A DNA stretch of 7,888 nt from an uncultured Leucobacter sp. Lineage in GTDB: Bacteria > Actinomycetota > Actinomycetes > Actinomycetales > Microbacteriaceae. The stretch is taken from the NCBI GenBank assembly GCA_945952575.1, contig CAMFIY010000120.1, forward strand, positions 1-7,888. The letters are read 5' to 3'. A program made the translations under genes and the position numbers. Shown here in pieces: positions 1-6,703 of this stretch. Within the stretch, counting starts at the first letter, position 1, and every line of letters starts with the position of its first letter. The notes under the pieces are model-generated. The model worked only from the letters and a program-made list of their open reading frames with translations, was not told the DNA's origin and did no database searches.

Positions 1-46
1 TACACGCGTAAGATCGTCGGCAGCGTCAGATGTGTATAAGAGACAG
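1..46 (+). other. Untrimmed Illumina Nextera i5 adapter (synthetic, not genomic)
   Basis: The 46 bases read as consecutive parts of a Nextera library adapter. TACAC (1-5) is the end of the P5 oligo. GCGTAAGA (6-13) equals the i5 index sold as N517/S517. TCGTCGGCAGCGTC (14-27) is the read-1 adapter. AGATGTGTATAAGAGACAG (28-46) is the 19-base Tn5 mosaic end. Every base is accounted for in the expected order, so chance is not a plausible explanation. The adapter and index sequences are recalled from the published kit. True genomic sequence starts at 47. Any reading frame that enters this region is artificial, and the mosaic end must not be taken as a resident transposon. Confidence 0.98.
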
Positions 47-49
47 CAT
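47..49 (-). CDS. Start codon of a truncated downstream gene, probably the AAA/MoxR ATPase of the cluster
   Basis: On the minus strand an ATG at 49-47 follows a consensus ribosome binding site by five bases and lies 21 bases after the stop of the large Fn3/Ig gene. This is the spacing of a next gene in the same operon. Only the start codon is genomic. Reading on into the adapter gives a short artificial peptide (MLSLIHI, then stop). In bifidobacterial PFNA clusters the gene after the Fn3 gene encodes a MoxR-type AAA ATPase, followed by DUF58 and transglutaminase-like genes. The product assigned here rests only on that synteny, because no coding sequence is left to test it. Confidence 0.55.
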
Positions 50-54
50 GTAGG

Positions 55-60
55 CCTCCT
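55..60 (-). promoter_or_regulatory. Ribosome binding site of the truncated downstream gene
   Basis: The minus strand reads AGGAGG at 60-55, then CCTAC, then ATG. This is a perfect Shine-Dalgarno core at workable spacing. It lies in the short gap after the stop codon of the large gene. It is the main evidence that another operon gene begins at the contig edge. Confidence 0.7.
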
Positions 61-70
61 GGTTCGGCGT

Positions 71-3000
71 TCAGATGGTGATGTCGGATGTTCGGGAGCT
101 CGTACCCCAGTTGTTGCGCGCGCAGACGGTGACCCGCACGGTGTCCCCCGGCGACGCGTTCAGCGGTATCTCCACCGTATTGCTGTTCGAGCCCGGGTTG
201 CAGCCGTCGCCGAGATCGGCCCCGTACTTCAGCCCGCCCCCGTAGTTCTCGTCGGCGGCCACGGTGATCACCAGCCGATGGTTCGCGTCGTCGTAGCTGT
301 GCTCGGGCGCGGAGAGCCGGGGAAGGCCCGCGACCGTGATCGGTTGCGGATCCGTGCCGGTGCCGAGGTTGTCGGAGGGGTCGATGGGGCTGCCCACCTT
401 GCTGATCGGGATGGCGGTGATGCTGTGCGCCCCGACGGGCAGTGCCGTCTTCGCGTCGACCACGCGTCCGTCGAAGGTGGCAGCCAGCGCACCGTCCAGC
501 ATCAGCCGGTATCCGCGGACGTCGTCCTGACCGAACACGTTGAATCGCACGGTGCCGCGATCCTCGGTGGTCGACTCGTCGACCTGCTTGAAGGAGAGCA
601 CCGGTGCCGATGGGGCGCGATACGCCCAGGAGGTCACGACCGGGCTCGGAGCCGACTCTCCGACCCGGTTCACGGCGACGGCGACGAAGCCGTGCGCCTC
701 GCCGGCCACGAGCCCGCCCACGACGCAGCTGTAGTCCGCGCCCTCGGCGGTGCACGTCGTCTCGCGGCCGGTGTCGAGCTGTCGCAGCGTGATGCCCTGC
801 AGGTCCGGATGCGCACTCTGCGCCTCTCCCGGATCCACTCGGATCGTCACGCTGTTCTCGGTGAATGCGACGGTCTTCGCCGAGGCCGGCGGCCGCGGCT
901 TACCGAGCACATCCAGTTCTATCGAACCAGTGCCGGTGCGCCGCTGGGCGTCCCGCACCGCGAAGCTCGCCGTGCAGCTGCCGCCGGCCGCGTTCGCGTC
1001 CGGCCAAGTGACCCGCACGGCATCGCCGTCGAGGGCGAACGCGCCGAGTGCGCAACCCGCGCCATCGACCGAGACCACCCGCAGGCCGCCGCCGGGCTTT
1101 CCCGCGAACGGGTCGTACTCGCCCTGCACCCCGACCAGCGGCGCCGTGCACGGCTCGCCGACGGTGCACCTGAGCGCGATCGTGCCTCCTCGCGGCGCGT
1201 CTCTGGCCGCCTCGGCGACCCGAAGCGTGAGCACCGCGGTGCTCGCGCCCGCCCCCCGCACCGTCACGCGCAGAGACTGCTCGGCGCCCGGGGTCGCGTC
1301 GGCTCGCGCACGCAGGCGCACCGTCGAGCCGGCGGGCGAGACCTCGAACGGGCCTTCGTCCGCAGCCACCGACCAGGAGAGCCGGGCGACGTCGCCTTCA
1401 CGGCCCCCTTCCCACTCGAGCATGTCGGTGAGCGCGACACTCGCCGACCCACCGGGAGCGATCGTGCGCGTGAGCGGGTTCAGCGCCGCGACCGGGGCGT
1501 CGGGAACGATGTCGATCGGGACGGGGATCGACGTGTAGCTGCGCTGCTCCACGAGCCTGACCCGGATCGTGCAGCTGTCCCTCCACGGCGCCCCCGCGCC
1601 CGCCGAGTAGCGCAAGGTCGTCCCGTCGAGCGCGATGCATGAGGCCTGCGCCCGCTGCGTCGGGAGGGCGCCCGACGCGAGCACGACCCGGTCGCCGGGC
1701 CCGAGATCGAGCAGGTCGAGGATGCTCGACTCGACGCGCTCGCCCTCGGGGACGGAGAGCGGCTCCACTCCGGTGCGGAGCGTCAGTCTCAGCTCATCGA
1801 GCGGCGGGATCACGAGGAAGCCGTAGCTGGACACCTCGGCGCCGGATGAGTCCGGGCCGGAGAGGCGGAAGACGACCAGATCGCCCTCCGCACGATACTG
1901 CCCGATGATGCGATTGCCCACGACGGTGTAGCGCCTCGCGGCGTCGCCCCAGAGCGAGAGCTCCAGATCCGCTACATCGCCCGTGGCCCACTGCACACGA
2001 CCGCTCACGACGTCGACGCCCTCGCCCGGGAGGCTCGCACGATCCCTCACGGAGAGCACGGTGTCGGTGACGGACGGCGCCTGCGCGCCGACGCTGTCGG
2101 TCACCTGCACGACGATGAGTCCGTCGGCGGTGCTCGTGCTCCGGCTGGAGCGCACGGTGTATCTGAACGAGACGGTTCCGAGCTCGGCCGCCCCGGCCAC
2201 GGTGACGATGCCCTCGTTCATCCGGCTCAGATCGAGACGCTTCGCGAGCTCCCGGTATTCCTGGCTCTGCACGCCGCCGGGCACGTTCGGAACGACCTCG
2301 GTCAGCTTCAGCGTGCCGCCGCGCGGGTCGATGTCATTGTCGAGCGGGCGCACGACCGCGCGCTGAGCGGCTCCCCGGACCAGACGCACGTAGTCGGAGT
2401 AGACGACCGGGGCTCCGCCTCCCGGATCCGGATCGGTGAGGATGACGTGGATCCTGCCCCGCGCTTCCGCACCGAGGTCGTCGCGCACCACGTATTCGAC
2501 CGTCGCGCTGCCCGGCGTCGCGCTGCGAGACGCCTCGATCCGCACTGCGCTGCTTCGCGGCGGGATCGCAGCGGTGAGCTGAGGGTTCCCCGGCTGCTCG
2601 ACACCGACCAGGCGGACCCGGTCGCCGTCGGGATCGACGCCCGAGAGCGGGATCGTGGCCGTCGCCTGCTCCCCGGGCGCGAGCCTCACCGTGACCGTGG
2701 CCGGGGCAGGGGCCCGGTTCGTCCCGTGCGGGAGAACGGTGACGCGGATCTGGCCGACATCGGAGACCTTCGGATTGCTGGTGGCGGAGACCCGATAGTT
2801 CAGCGTGTAGCTGCCCGGCTTCGTCGGGGCGAGGTAGCGGACCTGACTGCCCGATGCGAAGACGAGTTCGCCCTTCGCTCCCGAGCCGACCACTTTCGGG
2901 CTCAGCACGAGCCGATCGCCGGGTGGCGACACGTCGTTGTCGAGGACGGGGATGTCGACGACCGATCCCGCCCGCACGGTGGCGATGTCGGCGACGGCGA

Positions 3001-5347
3001 TCGCGCTGCCGGCCTTCGCCGGCGCACGGAAGACGGTCAGGCGACCCGTCGCGACCCGTTCCCCGTCGGCGACCACGACGTCCACCGCGCCGACCCGCCC
3101 CGGATCGGTCGCCTCTCCGGCATCGGTGCCGGCTGCGGCCACCCGTATCCTGGCGTGCTCGATCACGTCGGCGCGCAGGCGACCGTCGACGACCATGGCC
3201 GACCGCACGCTGAGATCCCGCGTCCCTGCGCTCGGGACGGATGCGAGCACATCGATCGTCGTGTCGCCGAACGGGTGGACGAAGACCCGCAGCGGGGGCA
3301 GCGCCAGCGGCGCACGCTGCTTCACCGCCACGACCCGGATGACTCCGGTCACCTCAGCCTCGGTCACCGTGTCCTGAACCGTGACGGCGATCAGGGCGCT
3401 GCCGGCTCGATCGGCGGTCACTTCGAGGCTCCCCGCGCCCGGACGAACCCTGACGGAGACGTCTCGCGCCGCACCGCTCTGCACGACGGCGTCCTTGAGC
3501 GAGTACGAGCCCGAGCCGCCGATCACCCGGCTCAGGGGGTTCAGCACCGTCGTCTCCCCGACGCGCACGGTGCTCGCGATCGGCGGCAGCTCGGCAGTCG
3601 CTCCGGACGTCACCTGCACCGAGAGCTCGCGCGTACTCGTCGCCCCTCGGGCGTCGGCGACGGTCACGACGAGCGCGAGCAGCCCCTCGCCTGCGTTCGG
3701 GTCGGTGTGCCTGATCGCCAGGCGGCCGTCCTCCGTGATCAGCGTCCTGACCGGGTCGTCCGCTCCCGTGGCCTTCGCCCCCACGAGCGCGATCGGATCC
3801 CCCTCCGGATCGACCCAGCCTTGGAGGAGCGGCAGCACGAGAGTGCCCCCGGGCGTCATCTGTGGCGCGGGCCAGTCGCGCAGACATCCCTCGACCGGGC
3901 ACCACTGCGGGGCCGAGTTCCGGCTCTCCGGCACCACGCTCAACGTCACCGTGGCAGGCTCCGAGAGGTGCGTCCCGTCCGTGATGCGGTAGCGGAAGCG
4001 GACGGTGCCGCTCGCGTCGGCCCGGGGCTCGAGCATCACCCCCTGGGCGTCCGAGAGTAGGCTCACCGTGCCGAAGTCCGCCGGCAGGCCGGCTCCGAGT
4101 CCCTCCGGAACGACGGTCAGCACGTCCGCGCGGTTCGGATCGTGGTCGTTCAAGAGCACCTGCAGGAGCACCGGCTCGCCCACCCGCACTCCGAATCGGT
4201 CGTCGACCGCCACCGGGGGCAGTTGCTCGGTCACGTCCTGCGGGGTCGAGTCGCCGCTGCTCTCCTTCGGCGGTTCCGACTGCTTCCACTGCGTTACGGG
4301 AATGAGGCGTCCGTCCGGTATCCGCCACATCATCCCGGTGCTGAGCTCCGCCAGGACGGCGCGGTCGCCGTTCGTCCGGATGACCGGCTGCGGGTCGGTG
4401 GGCAGGTCCGTGCCGGGATCACGTGCGAACCGGCGCGACCCGGCGCCGGCGGTCCAGACCGTCGCCCCGTTCCCGTCGATCCAGGCCGCCACCGGTTCGC
4501 CGCCGCTGAGTTCCGGACGCGCGGGCGAACCCTCGGCATCGACCGCGCGCACCGCGCGCCCCTCGGCGTCCACGGACCACAGCCCGGCCCGGTCGGCCAG
4601 AAGCACGGCCCGTTCGGCCCCGTCCGCGGCATCGGACCCCTGCAGCAGCGCCTCGCCCTGCACCCGGATCCTCACCGGGCGATCCAGGCCGCTCGCCCAG
4701 TAGTCTCCCTGCCGACCGTCGAGGAGGGCCCAACCGTCTCCCACGATCGCGAGCTGCAGCTCCCCATCCGCGGCCGGTCCGTCCAACGGGTCGAACGCGC
4801 CCGGCTCCCCGGTTCTCGCGTTGAACCACTGCACCCCGCCGTCGCTGCGGGAGAAGCGCGCGAGCCGACCGCCGGCATCGAGCGCGATGGCGTCCGCCTG
4901 CCCTTCGAGGCGCAGCGTCTCACCCGGATGCTCGGTCGAGGCGAGATAGACCTCGCCCGACTCGGTGAGGTAGGCGATCGCCTGGCCCGCCGCGAGCACC
5001 TGCCGGGTGCCCGCCGGCGTAGCGGTTGCCCCACCGGCGCCCGGTTCGTCGCGGACGTCCTTCGGATCAGCCGGATCGATCACCCAGGCCCGCCCGAAGC
5101 CCTGGGTGAGCAGCATGCCGATGCCGCCCGTCTGCACCAGGTCGCTGGGACTGTCGACTCGACGCACGGTGTCGATCTCCGCGGTCTCGGTATTGACGCG
5201 CGCATACTGGCCGCTGGATCGCTCCACCCACACCGCCGGATCGATTCTGGGAGTGGTGCGGGCGTCGAAGCCGGTCGAGACCACCGCGAAGGCGACCAGG
5301 ATCGCCACTGCGACACCGCCCGCGAGCCACCCGAACCATCCGCGCAT
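71..5347 (-). CDS. Giant membrane-anchored Ig-like/fibronectin type III surface protein
   Basis: This 1758-residue protein probably works outside the membrane, in or across the cell wall, as an adhesin, scaffold or sensor. Residue 2 is Arg, and residues 7-27 form one hydrophobic helix without a clear cleavage site, which suggests a signal anchor with the bulk outside. Residues about 38-355 contain repeated Trp-bearing strands (AWVIDP, VQWFNARTG, LWSVDAEGR, MWRIPDGR) resembling propeller blades. A linker rich in Ser, Pro and Glu follows. Residues about 378-1485 form about eleven Ig/cadherin-like modules of about 100 residues. Several carry a ligand-like Asp motif such as LLNDHDP, VDPEGDP, VLDNDV, VDPDGDR or LDNDIDP. 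Residues 1486-1758 look like Fn3 or Fn3-like modules. No LPXTG sorting signal is seen at the C-terminus. The gene shares one base with the upstream kinase stop codon. By synteny it matches the Fn3 protein of actinobacterial PFNA clusters. The ligand is unknown. Module boundaries are estimates by eye, and the propeller is the least certain part. Confidence 0.9.
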   Translation of the reverse strand: MRGWFGWLAGGVAVAILVAFAVVSTGFDARTTPRIDPAVWVERSSGQYARVNTETAEIDTVRRVDSPSDLVQTGGIGMLLTQGFGRAWVIDPADPKDVRDEPGAGGATATPAGTRQVLAAGQAIAYLTESGEVYLASTEHPGETLRLEGQADAIALDAGGRLARFSRSDGGVQWFNARTGEPGAFDPLDGPAADGELQLAIVGDGWALLDGRQGDYWASGLDRPVRIRVQGEALLQGSDAADGAERAVLLADRAGLWSVDAEGRAVRAVDAEGSPARPELSGGEPVAAWIDGNGATVWTAGAGSRRFARDPGTDLPTDPQPVIRTNGDRAVLAELSTGMMWRIPDGRLIPVTQWKQSEPPKESSGDSTPQDVTEQLPPVAVDDRFGVRVGEPVLLQVLLNDHDPNRADVLTVVPEGLGAGLPADFGTVSLLSDAQGVMLEPRADASGTVRFRYRITDGTHLSEPATVTLSVVPESRNSAPQWCPVEGCLRDWPAPQMTPGGTLVLPLLQGWVDPEGDPIALVGAKATGADDPVRTLITEDGRLAIRHTDPNAGEGLLALVVTVADARGATSTRELSVQVTSGATAELPPIASTVRVGETTVLNPLSRVIGGSGSYSLKDAVVQSGAARDVSVRVRPGAGSLEVTADRAGSALIAVTVQDTVTEAEVTGVIRVVAVKQRAPLALPPLRVFVHPFGDTTIDVLASVPSAGTRDLSVRSAMVVDGRLRADVIEHARIRVAAAGTDAGEATDPGRVGAVDVVVADGERVATGRLTVFRAPAKAGSAIAVADIATVRAGSVVDIPVLDNDVSPPGDRLVLSPKVVGSGAKGELVFASGSQVRYLAPTKPGSYTLNYRVSATSNPKVSDVGQIRVTVLPHGTNRAPAPATVTVRLAPGEQATATIPLSGVDPDGDRVRLVGVEQPGNPQLTAAIPPRSSAVRIEASRSATPGSATVEYVVRDDLGAEARGRIHVILTDPDPGGGAPVVYSDYVRLVRGAAQRAVVRPLDNDIDPRGGTLKLTEVVPNVPGGVQSQEYRELAKRLDLSRMNEGIVTVAGAAELGTVSFRYTVRSSRSTSTADGLIVVQVTDSVGAQAPSVTDTVLSVRDRASLPGEGVDVVSGRVQWATGDVADLELSLWGDAARRYTVVGNRIIGQYRAEGDLVVFRLSGPDSSGAEVSSYGFLVIPPLDELRLTLRTGVEPLSVPEGERVESSILDLLDLGPGDRVVLASGALPTQRAQASCIALDGTTLRYSAGAGAPWRDSCTIRVRLVEQRSYTSIPVPIDIVPDAPVAALNPLTRTIAPGGSASVALTDMLEWEGGREGDVARLSWSVAADEGPFEVSPAGSTVRLRARADATPGAEQSLRVTVRGAGASTAVLTLRVAEAARDAPRGGTIALRCTVGEPCTAPLVGVQGEYDPFAGKPGGGLRVVSVDGAGCALGAFALDGDAVRVTWPDANAAGGSCTASFAVRDAQRRTGTGSIELDVLGKPRPPASAKTVAFTENSVTIRVDPGEAQSAHPDLQGITLRQLDTGRETTCTAEGADYSCVVGGLVAGEAHGFVAVAVNRVGESAPSPVVTSWAYRAPSAPVLSFKQVDESTTEDRGTVRFNVFGQDDVRGYRLMLDGALAATFDGRVVDAKTALPVGAHSITAIPISKVGSPIDPSDNLGTGTDPQPITVAGLPRLSAPEHSYDDANHRLVITVAADENYGGGLKYGADLGDGCNPGSNSNTVEIPLNASPGDTVRVTVCARNNWGTSSRTSDITI
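893..4216 (-). repeat. Array of about eleven Ig/cadherin-like protein modules
   Basis: This part of the large gene encodes diverged tandem modules of about 300 bases each. The repeat is visible in the protein but not as DNA identity. Approximate module starts are residues 378, 477, 582, 677, 777, 876, 979, 1086, 1181, 1286 and 1382. Asp-rich motifs sit near residues 399, 512, 806, 906 and 1004, and the last three are almost exactly 100 residues apart. Modules 3, 4 and 8-11 lack the clear Asp motif, so calcium binding, if present, would be confined to some modules. Confidence 0.65.
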
Positions 5348-5349
5348 CA
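5345..5349 (-). promoter_or_regulatory. TGATG stop/start overlap (translational coupling)
   Basis: The minus strand reads TGATG. TGA (5349-5347) ends the kinase gene and ATG (5347-5345) starts the Fn3/Ig gene, sharing one A. No Shine-Dalgarno-like sequence lies 5-10 bases upstream; the nearest purine-rich stretch, GAAGG, is about 17 bases away. Translation of the large gene therefore probably depends on ribosomes finishing the kinase, which would keep the two products linked in amount. Confidence 0.75.
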
Positions 5350-6540
5350 GAACCAGCCCAGCGCCTTCGCGACGGCGGCGAGCGCGATCACCCCGGCGAT
5401 CGCCGAGCCCGCGCCGATCAGGCCGGCGGTCAGCAGCGAGACCTTCCGCCCGCCGCGCGCACGGTCGCGGCCCCGATCGGCGGAACCGCTGCGGTCGGCG
5501 AGAAGCGCCGCACGCGCACGCGCGCGGTCGGTCTGCGCCGGGGCCGGCAGTCGCGGCGGCGGGTGCGCCGCACCGCTCGATGCGCCGACCCAGTCGGCGG
5601 CCGCATCCGGGCCCGGATCTCCCCCGGAGTCGGCTGATCCGGTAGGTGCGGGATCGGGCGAGGTCCAGTCCACGAAGGCGAGATCGATGTCGGTGATCCC
5701 ATAGCCGTAGTGCCGTTGCAGTCCTTGCAGCGCCTCCGCGAAATCACGCATCCGCGCGAAGCGGTCCTCCGGCTTCGGACTCATCGCCCGAGCCATCACG
5801 GCGTCGAAAGCCTCATACCCGCTCGCCCCGGGTACCGGCGTATAGTGCGCCTTCGCGATGCGCCGGCGCATCCGCGCACTCGTGTTCTGCTCCGGGTCCG
5901 CTCCCTCGAACGGCGAGTGGCCGGCGGCGAACGTGTAGAGCGTCGCGGCGAGCGACCACACCTCGGTGGCGACCGTCCCGAACGTCGCCCCGGTGACCAT
6001 CTCGGGGGCGGCCCACGGGATCGACATCGCTCGGGTGGTGCCCCCGCTCGCATCCCTGCCGTGCCAGGACGAGATGCCGAAGTCGGTGAGCATCGGCCTG
6101 CCCAGCACGGAGATCAGCACGTTGGAAGGCTTGATGTCCCGGTGGAGCACGTGCGCTCGATGCGCGGTCTCGAGCGCCGAGGCGAGCCTCACGCCGGCGT
6201 CGAGCACCAGCTGCAGACGGGCCGGCCCCGACCGGGTGTACTGCTTCATCGACTCCGGACAGAACTCCATCACCAGATAGGGTCTGCCGTCCGGCGCGAG
6301 GCCCGCCTGGAACACGGAGACGATCGAGGGGTGGGCGGAGAGCCGGGCCATCGCGTCGACCTCTGTCTCGAAGGCAGATCGCTCGCGGGCGGCGTCCAAC
6401 GGCGCGCTCAGCACCTTGACCGCGACGCGGCGGCGAGGCATGTCCTGGTCATAGAGGTACACCTCGGCGAAGCCGCCCGAACCGAGCGGCCGCACATAGT
6501 CGAACCCCGCTATGCGCGGAGGTGCGGGTCGCTCGGACAT
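5347..6540 (-). CDS. Transmembrane Hanks-type serine/threonine protein kinase (PFNA-cluster type)
   Basis: This 397-residue kinase should transfer ATP phosphate to Ser/Thr of cytoplasmic proteins. The whole catalytic core is visible: Gly loop GSGGFAEV (20-27), ATP-binding Lys42 in VAVKVL, helix-C Glu60, HRDIKPSN (133-140) with catalytic Asp135, DFG (153-155), and APE (178-180). Thr168, Thr169 and Ser173 in the activation segment are possible phosphorylation sites. The usual helix-F Asp is Glu193 (TEVWSLAAT). After about residue 285 there is a Pro-, Asp- and Arg-rich linker. One membrane helix follows (about 368-391), leaving only about six residues outside. No PASTA or other sensor domain is present, unlike PknB. 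Start: AGGA lies seven bases upstream of the ATG, and nearby upstream ATGs are out of frame. The gene leads an operon with the Fn3/Ig gene. In bifidobacteria the equivalent kinase is called Pkb2; I do not assign that symbol here. Confidence 0.95.
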   Translation of the reverse strand: MSERPAPPRIAGFDYVRPLGSGGFAEVYLYDQDMPRRRVAVKVLSAPLDAARERSAFETEVDAMARLSAHPSIVSVFQAGLAPDGRPYLVMEFCPESMKQYTRSGPARLQLVLDAGVRLASALETAHRAHVLHRDIKPSNVLISVLGRPMLTDFGISSWHGRDASGGTTRAMSIPWAAPEMVTGATFGTVATEVWSLAATLYTFAAGHSPFEGADPEQNTSARMRRRIAKAHYTPVPGASGYEAFDAVMARAMSPKPEDRFARMRDFAEALQGLQRHYGYGITDIDLAFVDWTSPDPAPTGSADSGGDPGPDAAADWVGASSGAAHPPPRLPAPAQTDRARARAALLADRSGSADRGRDRARGGRKVSLLTAGLIGAGSAIAGVIALAAVAKALGWF

Positions 6541-6552
6541 GCATTCATCCTA
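6541..6552 (-). promoter_or_regulatory. Start region of the kinase gene: AGGA ribosome binding site, possibly also a -10 element
   Basis: The minus strand reads TAGGAT (6552-6547), GAATGC, then the kinase ATG. AGGA (6551-6548) is a usable Shine-Dalgarno core seven bases from the start. The same bases fit the TAnnnT -10 pattern common in actinobacteria, which would place the transcript start at or very near the ATG and make the mRNA leaderless. No good -35 is visible about 17 bases upstream (CTGCTC). The ribosome-binding reading is the safer of the two. Confidence 0.5.
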
Positions 6553-6577
6553 TGTACGCCGGGGCCGGCGAGCAGGG

Positions 6578-6586
6578 TTATCCACA
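6578..6586 (+). promoter_or_regulatory. DnaA-box consensus match upstream of the kinase operon
   Basis: TTATCCACA at 6578-6586 is an exact match to the classical DnaA box. It lies 38 bases upstream of the kinase start codon in non-coding DNA, where a bound protein could affect transcription. It is a single box, so this is not a replication origin. A match of this length can arise by chance, and binding is not shown. Confidence 0.4.
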
Positions 6587-6597
6587 GGGTGCAGGGC

Positions 6598-6613
6598 AAC
6601 TTCTCGTGAAACA
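6598..6613 (+). promoter_or_regulatory. Degenerate parS-like ParB site
   Basis: Compared with the bacterial parS consensus (TGTTTCACGTGAAACA), this 16-mer matches at 12 positions. The right half, CGTGAAACA, is intact. Mismatches fall at positions 1, 2, 3 and 7, so the palindrome is broken on the left. With four mismatches it is at best a weak or half site. Confidence 0.2.
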
Positions 6614-6639
6614 TCCTGGGAGCGCAGAATCGGGATCCG

Positions 6640-6679
6640 AAACGCGCGAACCCCCCGACCGGACGGCCGAGGGGTTCGC
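6640..6679 (-). terminator. GC-rich hairpin terminator after rplA
   Basis: GCGAACCCC (6646-6654) pairs perfectly with GGGGTTCGC (6671-6679). The stem can continue inward with two mismatches to a four-base loop at 6661-6664. In minus-strand transcription the hairpin begins 24 bases after the rplA stop and is followed by GCG and then only three Ts. The stem is strong and the T tract weak, which is usual for GC-rich actinobacteria. It should separate the ribosomal unit from the kinase operon. Confidence 0.75.
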
Positions 6680-6703
6680 AGGCGTTCGCTGATGCGCGAG
6701 GGC

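Noticed and set aside
28..46. Tn5 mosaic end as a sign of a resident transposon
   Set aside because: It is flanked by the Nextera read-1 adapter, index and P5 tail, so it comes from library preparation.
32..1642. Long plus-strand open frame of 536 codons opposite the Fn3/Ig gene
   Set aside because: It starts inside the synthetic adapter and mirrors a real gene. Its product is Arg-rich low-complexity sequence, typical of antisense frames in GC-rich DNA.
71..5347. Polymorphic toxin or secreted toxin reading of the giant protein
   Set aside because: The C-terminus continues as beta-rich Fn3-like modules with no catalytic motif, and no immunity-type small gene follows.
2447..5704. Two further plus-strand frames of over 500 codons (2447-4060, 4142-5704)
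   Set aside because: Their products are rich in Arg, Pro, Gly and His with no recognisable motif. The opposite strand carries clear domain-bearing genes across the same DNA.
5710..6609. Plus-strand frame of 299 codons opposite the kinase
   Set aside because: The minus strand has every kinase motif in order, while this frame gives Arg-rich sequence without any family resemblance.
6578..6613. Replication origin or centromere-like locus
   Set aside because: There is only one DnaA box and one poor parS match, with no box cluster, AT-rich unwinding region or dnaA/dnaN/parAB genes.
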